DNA from: JBDKJS01 sp039806065
GTDB taxonomy: Bacteria > Bacteroidota > Bacteroidia > AKYH767-A > 2013-40CM-41-45
Assembly (NCBI GenBank): GCA_039806065.1
Contig: JBDKJS010000047.1
Coordinates: forward strand, 1 to 10,002
Direction of reading: 5' to 3'
Length of the DNA: 10,002 bases
Position numbers and translations under genes: made by a program. Shown here one piece after another: positions 5,705-10,002 of this stretch (its first letter is position 1; each line of letters opens with the position of its first letter). Below the pieces are notes generated by a model. The model worked only from the letters and a program-made list of their open reading frames with translations, was not told where the DNA came from and made no database searches.

Positions 5705-8006
5705 GTTTTAAAGAAATATTTCTTCCAATTTCATCAGCGTAGTATCTGAAGAAATTCATATAGTTACGATAAGAACGATTAAATAAATTCTCGACTGTTA
5801 ATGCTAGATTGCAGGTGTATTTTTTTACTTTAAAAGGATAGCTGAGGCCAACATTGGTCAATGAATAGGACGGGGGAGGGTTGATATAATCTAAGTTTTT
5901 CACAAATCTTTTTTGCATTGAAGTATAATCAAACTCTAGGGTTATTAGAAGTCCTTCAAGCTTTTGAAAATTGGTAAAACTTTTATTGATTCCCCATCTG
6001 AAATTAGCTGGTGGTATTTGCCATGCCGGTAGGTCAGTGATCAAATTTTGGGCGCGAACAATATTTCCTTTTAAGCTACTGCTCCATCCATTTTCAAATT
6101 GGTAGCTCAACTCCATATCACCACCGATGAATAGCGTAGCTTGTTGATTGAAATTGAAAACCCGAAACACACCTTGGTAGGTAACAGCATATTGCCGTGA
6201 TGGTTCTAAGTAAATGAATCGATCAATATAATTTACATATGCACCCAACTTGAAACTGAGGTGATGTTGCTGAAATTGAATACCTGCATTTAATTGCAAT
6301 GATTTTTCATGCTCTAAGGTACTATCACCTTTCTCATAAGTGGAAGTAGCCCCGTGTATTCCATCTACAAATAATTCATAGGCATTGGGAGCTCGCCATG
6401 CAGTGCCCAAATTTATATTTCCACTTAACCTTGGAGTAAAGGTATGATTAACACCGATGGCTCCACTTAGATTATTCCATTCTTGTTGAGGTGTCTCTAA
6501 TTGCAGTGTTGTTGGATTTAACCTATATATGGTTTGAATTCTACGGTCAATCCTGGCACCCATTTCAACAATGGTTTTATTCAGTGCAATTTTTTCAATG
6601 ATGAAAATTCCACCATTGTAATTTCGGAAATTGGGAATTAATGTACGATATCCTAAGCCTTTGAATATATTACCTTGCGTGAAAAAGTCAAACCCTATTG
6701 TACCACTCCACAATCCAAAACTTGGATGATTGTAAGTAATATTTAATTGATGCGTTTTTAATTTAAATGATAACCCTGGTAAATTTGATAAATCTGCACC
6801 GTTTGTATAAGGTATGTTGAAATCATATTCTTGCCGTTCATCTAATTGTCGCGATAGTTTAAAATTTATTTCCGATTTAGGTAACTTGTAGTTGCCCTCT
6901 ATCATTGAGAGGGTGTGTCCTACTGTTTGATATCCTCTGTTAATGGTATAATCAAATTCATTTTTACTTCCTGGCTTATTCTTAAGTGCTGCTGCAATTA
7001 ACTCCGTACTGTCACCTCCAATGTTGCTGCCACTAAATATACCATATTTATTGTTGTACGTACTTAGGTAACCATTTAATTGAAGACGATTGCCACTATA
7101 AGTTAATTGCGCGCTTGCATTAATTTCACATGTGCCTGTATTATCTAAATAGTATTTGGGGGTTTTTAAATTGCCTCCTCTTTTTTGACTTGTTTGTACT
7201 CTTACGCCTATTTTTTTCCATCCTTTTTCAAGAGCTAATGCATTGGTAATACTTCGACCATTGCTATTGCCTATGAGGTGATAATCTCCTTTGACCATTT
7301 TGTCTGGCAGAATCGCATTGGGTTCTAAAAGAATAACGCCTCCTACAGCATCAGCTCCATAAACTAAACTTGCTGCTCCTTTTAGAATGGTGATCTGTGA
7401 CGCAGTAAACGGATCTATCTCCGGAGCATGTTCGCTTCCCCATTGTTGCCCCTCTTGTCTTACTCCGTTGTTTAATATCAAAATCCTATTACTATGCAAT
7501 CCATGGATAACTGGCTTTACTACATTCCCTCCAGTAGATAAAGTGGTTACTCCAGGAACGATTTTGGTTATTTCTCCTAACGACTTTCCGCTTAAATCTA
7601 ATCGCTCGGCCATGGGTATAACTTCACTTGAAAGGGTTTGAAGTTCGGAAGGATGAACAGCTATACCATCTATATGGATTTCATCGGCATGTAAATCTTT
7701 GCTTTCCATATATAAGATAATATTGGTATTTGAATCTGTTAGATAAATACTAGTGTCAACATGTACATAGCCTACCAAGTCTATGTGCAATTGAATGGAG
7801 GAGGTGCAAATGCTATCTAGTTGAAAGTATCCATGCATATTACTGATGCATGATTTATTGGTTCCTTCAACGTGAATAACCGCGCCTGCAATGGCTGCAT
7901 TGTCATTGATACAGAGTAGCTTTCCTGCTAATTTTAAACCGCATGAGAGTGTTATACTGTAGCAATACAAAAAGCCTATTAAGAATAAGCTCGTCTTTTT
8001 GTACAA
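5688..8006 (-). CDS. TonB-dependent outer-membrane receptor
   Basis: A 772-residue receptor, a normal length for the family, that would import a ligand across the outer membrane using TonB energy. After a short signal peptide (YKKTSLFLIGFLYCYSITLSC) come a carboxypeptidase-regulatory-like domain (about 25-102, VIHVEGTNKSCISNMHGYFQL), the plug (about 125-228, with PVIHGLHSNRILILNNGVR, EHAPEIDPF, and the diagnostic ITILKGAASLVYGADAVGGVI) and a beta-barrel to the C-terminus (NLFNRSYRNYMNF, then a strand ending SLKLNFKI). The plug style resembles receptors for metals or metal chelates, but there is no long His-rich loop as in ZnuD, so the ligand is open. The start is a TTG at 8006: no ATG or GTG gives a signal peptide, and an in-frame TAA lies five codons upstream. 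It follows the small His/Cys protein by 43 bases and precedes the lipoprotein by 4. Confidence 0.92.
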   Translation of the reverse strand: MYKKTSLFLIGFLYCYSITLSCGLKLAGKLLCINDNAAIAGAVIHVEGTNKSCISNMHGYFQLDSICTSSIQLHIDLVGYVHVDTSIYLTDSNTNIILYMESKDLHADEIHIDGIAVHPSELQTLSSEVIPMAERLDLSGKSLGEITKIVPGVTTLSTGGNVVKPVIHGLHSNRILILNNGVRQEGQQWGSEHAPEIDPFTASQITILKGAASLVYGADAVGGVILLEPNAILPDKMVKGDYHLIGNSNGRSITNALALEKGWKKIGVRVQTSQKRGGNLKTPKYYLDNTGTCEINASAQLTYSGNRLQLNGYLSTYNNKYGIFSGSNIGGDSTELIAAALKNKPGSKNEFDYTINRGYQTVGHTLSMIEGNYKLPKSEINFKLSRQLDERQEYDFNIPYTNGADLSNLPGLSFKLKTHQLNITYNHPSFGLWSGTIGFDFFTQGNIFKGLGYRTLIPNFRNYNGGIFIIEKIALNKTIVEMGARIDRRIQTIYRLNPTTLQLETPQQEWNNLSGAIGVNHTFTPRLSGNINLGTAWRAPNAYELFVDGIHGATSTYEKGDSTLEHEKSLQLNAGIQFQQHHLSFKLGAYVNYIDRFIYLEPSRQYAVTYQGVFRVFNFNQQATLFIGGDMELSYQFENGWSSSLKGNIVRAQNLITDLPAWQIPPANFRWGINKSFTNFQKLEGLLITLEFDYTSMQKRFVKNLDYINPPPSYSLTNVGLSYPFKVKKYTCNLALTVENLFNRSYRNYMNFFRYYADEIGRNISLKLNFKI

Positions 8007-8049
8007 GTGTCAAATTGTTATATTGAAAAAATGAAATTGATTGTTCCCT

Positions 8050-8376
8050 TTATGCAGTGGGAGGACCTCTACTGGAAAAGTGAAAAAGGTAAATCAACTC
8101 GATCTCAAACGTAGTCAGAAAATAGCTGTTGATTTCGGCAGCTAATAACGGTGAGATGTATAAAAAAGAAATAGACTCAAATACAGGTGAGCCCAAATCT
8201 AACAAAAGACAATGATCGTGAATACTGGATACTTGTGATGGACATCCCTCATTAGTAACAATGCTGGTACAAGTATTTTGATGTTCATGCAACAATTCAT
8301 GTACCATTTCCTTCGGAAATAATAGATAGCTCATCACTATCAATAAGGATATGGCTGTAAATTTTTGCTTATTCAT
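8050..8376 (-). CDS. Small exported or membrane-anchored His/Cys-rich protein
   Basis: A 108-residue protein starting at an ATG directly preceded by an in-frame TAA. An N-terminal hydrophobic stretch (about 7-20, after MNKQK) is a signal peptide or anchor. Just after it sit possible metal ligands: H26, H30, H32, C36, C45, H53, H55 and C56 (in HELLHEH, CTS, EGCP and HDHC). A second hydrophobic stretch lies near 66-82, and the tail ends SRGPPTA. From memory, short Bacteroidota proteins with an H-H-C...H-x-H-C core and an R(G/A)PP end are often encoded just before TonB-dependent receptors linked to heavy metals; I cannot verify this here. It is the first gene of the four-gene operon, 43 bases before the receptor. 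A metal-binding or sensing role outside the cytoplasm is the best inference; the biochemical function is not known. Confidence 0.72.
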   Translation of the reverse strand: MNKQKFTAISLLIVMSYLLFPKEMVHELLHEHQNTCTSIVTNEGCPSQVSSIHDHCLLLDLGSPVFESISFLYISPLLAAEINSYFLTTFEIELIYLFHFSSRGPPTA

Positions 8377-8385
8377 TTATTGTAA

Positions 8386-8416
8386 CAAAGGTAAATTTAT
8401 ATTTGCATTTATCAAA
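8386..8416 (-). promoter_or_regulatory. Promoter of the TonB-receptor operon
   Basis: On the minus strand TTTG (8416-8413) is followed after exactly 19 bases by TACCTTTG (8393-8386), a full match to the Bacteroidota -33/-7 consensus. Transcription would start near 8379-8382, leaving only about 3-6 bases before the ATG at 8376, so the message is nearly leaderless if this promoter is used. A TTGTAACAA palindrome (8380-8388) covers the predicted start site and could bind a regulator. Confidence 0.6.
8398..8405 (+). promoter_or_regulatory. -7 element of the rluE promoter
   Basis: TATATTTG matches TAnnTTTG and lies 24 bases before the ATG at 8430. The -33 side is poor (TTTA at 8376-8379, 18 bases upstream), so the promoter is probably weak or activator-dependent. 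It is back to back with the minus-strand -7 element, four bases apart. Confidence 0.5.
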
Positions 8417-8429
8417 TCGCTTCAAATTG

Positions 8430-9041
8430 ATGTACAATAGGGCAGCTTCCTTCGTTTATTATGCTATTTATAAGCCATACGGCATGTTATCACAATTTAA
8501 GAAGGAACCAAATGCAGATTATAAAACTTTAGCCGATCTTGATTTTGTTTTTTCAAAGGATGTTTATCCCCTCGGAAGATTGGATGCGGATAGTGAAGGT
8601 TTACTTTTGCTTAGCAATGATGGAAGTATAAACAATAAGTTGCTTCAACCAGAGTTTGGCCACCGAAGAACTTATTTTGTACAACTTGATGGAGCAATTT
8701 CTGACTATGCCATTTCACAATTAAAATTAGGTATTCATTTAAGTATTGATGGCAAACCCTTCCATACACTTCCAGCTGAAGTTTATAGAATGGAAGATCC
8801 TGGTTTTCCAGCTAGGAATCCTCCTGTTAGAGTGAGAAAAAGCATTCCTACCTCTTGGATCTCCTTATCATTAAATGAAGGAAAAAACAGGCAAGTTAGA
8901 CGAATGACTGCAGCCGTGGGATTTCCTACGATTCGCCTGGTGAGGTGGAAGATTGAGCAAATAACCTTATCGGGAATGCTGCCAGGACAAGTTGTTGAAT
9001 TCACTAAGAGTGAACTTTTTCATTTATTAGGTTGGCAATAA
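8430..9041 (+). CDS. rluE: 23S rRNA pseudouridine synthase, RluE type
   Basis: A 203-residue RsuA/RluE-family enzyme that isomerises a uridine in 23S rRNA (position 2457 in E. coli numbering, if the function is conserved). It lacks an S4 domain, starts YYAIYKPYGMLSQF, and has the catalytic motif YPLGRLDADSEGLLLL with D52 as nucleophile. The RluE-like second half has ARNPPVRVRKSIPTSWISLSLNEGKNRQVRRMTAAVGFPTIRLVRW, very close to the E. coli enzyme. The ATG at 8430 is chosen over an in-frame TTG at 8403, because that TTG is part of the -7 promoter element (8398-8405) and would lie upstream of the transcription start. The gene is divergent from the TonB-receptor operon and is followed by the Rieske gene after 68 bases, which contain no confident terminator or promoter. 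Confidence 0.9.
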   Translation: MYNRAASFVYYAIYKPYGMLSQFKKEPNADYKTLADLDFVFSKDVYPLGRLDADSEGLLLLSNDGSINNKLLQPEFGHRRTYFVQLDGAISDYAISQLKLGIHLSIDGKPFHTLPAEVYRMEDPGFPARNPPVRVRKSIPTSWISLSLNEGKNRQVRRMTAAVGFPTIRLVRWKIEQITLSGMLPGQVVEFTKSELFHLLGWQ

Positions 9042-9109
9042 TTGGCTAAGATTAGCTTGTATAATTATTTATTATCCAAACATTTTTCGCGATCCTTCGT
9101 TTTTCTAGT

Positions 9110-9520
9110 ATGGAAAGAAAAGAATTTTTAGCTTTAGTGGGCTTAAGTGCGGGTGCGCTAACGCTTTCGCTTTGCAGTATAGGTTGTAAAAAGGAGGAGG
9201 AAGATCAGAAGCTTACCAAGGATTTTACCATCGATTTGTCGCAGTCTCAGTTTAGCATGCTCAATACCAATGGCGGATTTATAGTAACCAATGAAGTTAT
9301 AGTGGCCAGAACCAATGCGGGAACTTATATTGCTGTGGCAGCTGCCTGCACACACGAAGGTACCTCAATAAACTATGAGGCCAATGCCAATAGATTTAAA
9401 TGCCCGAATCATGGTGCTACATTTAGCAATAGCGGTGCAGTAACAAATGGGCCAGCAGCTAAGGCCTTGCAACAATTTAATACCTCCTTGTCAGGAACAA
9501 TATTGAGGGTTTTTAGTTGA
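9110..9520 (+). CDS. Rieske [2Fe-2S] lipoprotein
   Basis: A 136-residue protein carrying the Rieske cluster motif CTH (C80, H82) and CPNH (C98, H101), two Cys and two His that ligate a [2Fe-2S] cluster, followed by the GATFSNSGAVTNGPA loop. The N-terminus (MERKEFLALVG, hydrophobic to about 21) looks like a Tat signal with RK in place of the twin Arg, sensible for a folded Fe-S protein. A lipidation Cys is likely at C26 (SIGC; C22 is an alternative), and the following KKEEED matches the C-X-K-(D/E)-(D/E) surface-export signal. It probably carries electrons outside the cytoplasm, but no cytochrome or oxygenase partner is encoded nearby, so the pathway is open. Its stop is one base from the stop of the convergent YdeI-like gene. 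Confidence 0.88.
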   Translation: MERKEFLALVGLSAGALTLSLCSIGCKKEEEDQKLTKDFTIDLSQSQFSMLNTNGGFIVTNEVIVARTNAGTYIAVAAACTHEGTSINYEANANRFKCPNHGATFSNSGAVTNGPAAKALQQFNTSLSGTILRVFS

Positions 9521-9521
9521 A

Positions 9522-9995
9522 TTAATTTTTAAATAGCTCTCGTAAATCCTTGATACCCATTTTTAGTTTAATGCAAACGCTTAATGATTTGTCAATCTGA
9601 GTTTGTGTCATTTTATATCTATTAATAGCGAATATAATTGCACGCTTACTTCCATCAGTTAGCTTTGAAAAAGCTTTTTTAGCCGCTTCGTCAGAATTAA
9701 TCACTTCATTAAAGACCTCATTAAAGGGAGCTTGAAACTCACTTTCATCAGCAACCACTTCTATTTTTATAGCCTCGCCAGCAGCCTTATTTAACAGCTT
9801 TGCTGTTTTTTGATTTAAATAAAAAAAATGACCTAATTGCTTGCTTCTTTGCAAAGCCAAATGCAGAACAATATCTTTTCGAAGGGTGAGCACAATTCGT
9901 TTGCTTTTTTGTTTCGATATAAAAGCTACTATCTTTGAATCAGGAATTAGAAAATGATAATTTTCAAGATTAGTATATGTAGCCGTTCCCTTCAT
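9522..9995 (-). CDS. YdeI/OmpD-associated (DUF1905-type) protein
   Basis: A 157-residue soluble protein with two parts. Residues about 3-85 resemble the DUF1905 beta-barrel fold (LIPDSKIVAFISKQKSKRIVLTLRK, HFFYLNQKTAKLLNKAAGEAIKIEV). Residues about 100-157 resemble the YdeI/OmpD-associated C-terminal segment (SDEAAKKAFSKLTDGSKRAIIFAINRYKMTQTQIDKSLSVCIKLK), which in the family usually reads FxxLTPGxxRxYxxxI...T...RI. The Arg of the usual 'TRxxRI' is missing here (TQTQIDK), so it is a divergent member. The ATG at 9995 is preceded directly by an in-frame TAG, so the whole frame lies in the window, although its promoter does not. Biochemical function is unknown; some relatives are named for bacteriocin protection. 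The gene is convergent with the Rieske gene. Confidence 0.72.
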   Translation of the reverse strand: MKGTATYTNLENYHFLIPDSKIVAFISKQKSKRIVLTLRKDIVLHLALQRSKQLGHFFYLNQKTAKLLNKAAGEAIKIEVVADESEFQAPFNEVFNEVINSDEAAKKAFSKLTDGSKRAIIFAINRYKMTQTQIDKSLSVCIKLKMGIKDLRELFKN

Positions 9996-10002
9996 CTAAT
10001 TA

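Noticed and set aside
7387..7641. Plus-strand open frame inside the TonB receptor gene, and similar frames at 3040-3261, 3433-3642, 8783-9004 and 9158-9355
   Set aside because: Each lies wholly opposite a well-supported gene, shows no recognisable domain, and has no promoter of its own.
8403..8429. TTG start giving a longer pseudouridine synthase
   Set aside because: The TTG is inside the TATATTTG promoter element and before the expected transcription start; the ATG at 8430 gives a normal RluE-like N-terminus.
9661..9680. Hairpin AGCTTT-GAA-AAAGCT followed by T run as a terminator for the Rieske gene
   Set aside because: The stem is only 6 bp and the sequence encodes part of the YdeI-like protein (FSKL region); weak compared with the 4336-4367 terminator, so left out.

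Overview
The window reads as AT-rich chromosomal DNA of a member of the Bacteroidota; genus cannot be told from the sequence. Support comes from TAnnTTTG-type -7 promoter elements (upstream of upp and in the 8377-8429 intergenic region), A-rich starts without Shine-Dalgarno sequences, a TonB-dependent receptor with an N-terminal carboxypeptidase-regulatory-like domain, and lipoproteins whose mature N-termini match the C-X-K-(D/E)-(D/E) surface-export signal of this phylum. Genes are tightly packed, no gap exceeds about 155 bases, and no rRNA, tRNA, CRISPR array or insertion sequence was seen.

Left (1-2001, + strand): the 3' part of a polysaccharide-deacetylase-like gene, open at the window edge, overlaps a FemAB/GNAT-like acyltransferase gene. 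Together they look like the end of a surface-polysaccharide or cell-envelope locus. Next (2009-4005, + strand): a well-formed promoter drives upp (uracil phosphoribosyltransferase), an unknown membrane protein and a YjjG-type HAD pyrimidine nucleotidase, packed as a pyrimidine salvage/housekeeping operon. A small gene of unknown function (4002-4235, - strand) converges on it.

Centre (4390-8376, - strand): a four-gene cassette transcribed right to left from a consensus promoter at 8386-8416. It encodes a small exported protein with many His and Cys residues, a TonB-dependent outer-membrane receptor, a probable surface lipoprotein and a small outer-membrane beta-barrel, and ends at a perfect 13-bp hairpin terminator (4336-4367). 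The composition suggests capture and import of a metal or metal complex. This is the most interesting part of the window, and the substrate is unknown.

Right (8398-9995): a RluE-type 23S rRNA pseudouridine synthase is divergent from the cassette, with promoters that overlap back to back. It is followed by a Rieske [2Fe-2S] lipoprotein with a Tat-like RK signal. A YdeI/DUF1905-type protein gene runs into the Rieske gene tail to tail with a one-base gap.

Several starts were revised from the longest possible reading frames. The first gene is 5'-truncated by the window. The acyltransferase probably starts at 1102, the small gene at 4235 and the pseudouridine synthase at 8430; the longer alternatives for the last two begin at TTG triplets lying inside promoter elements or promoter-like sequence.
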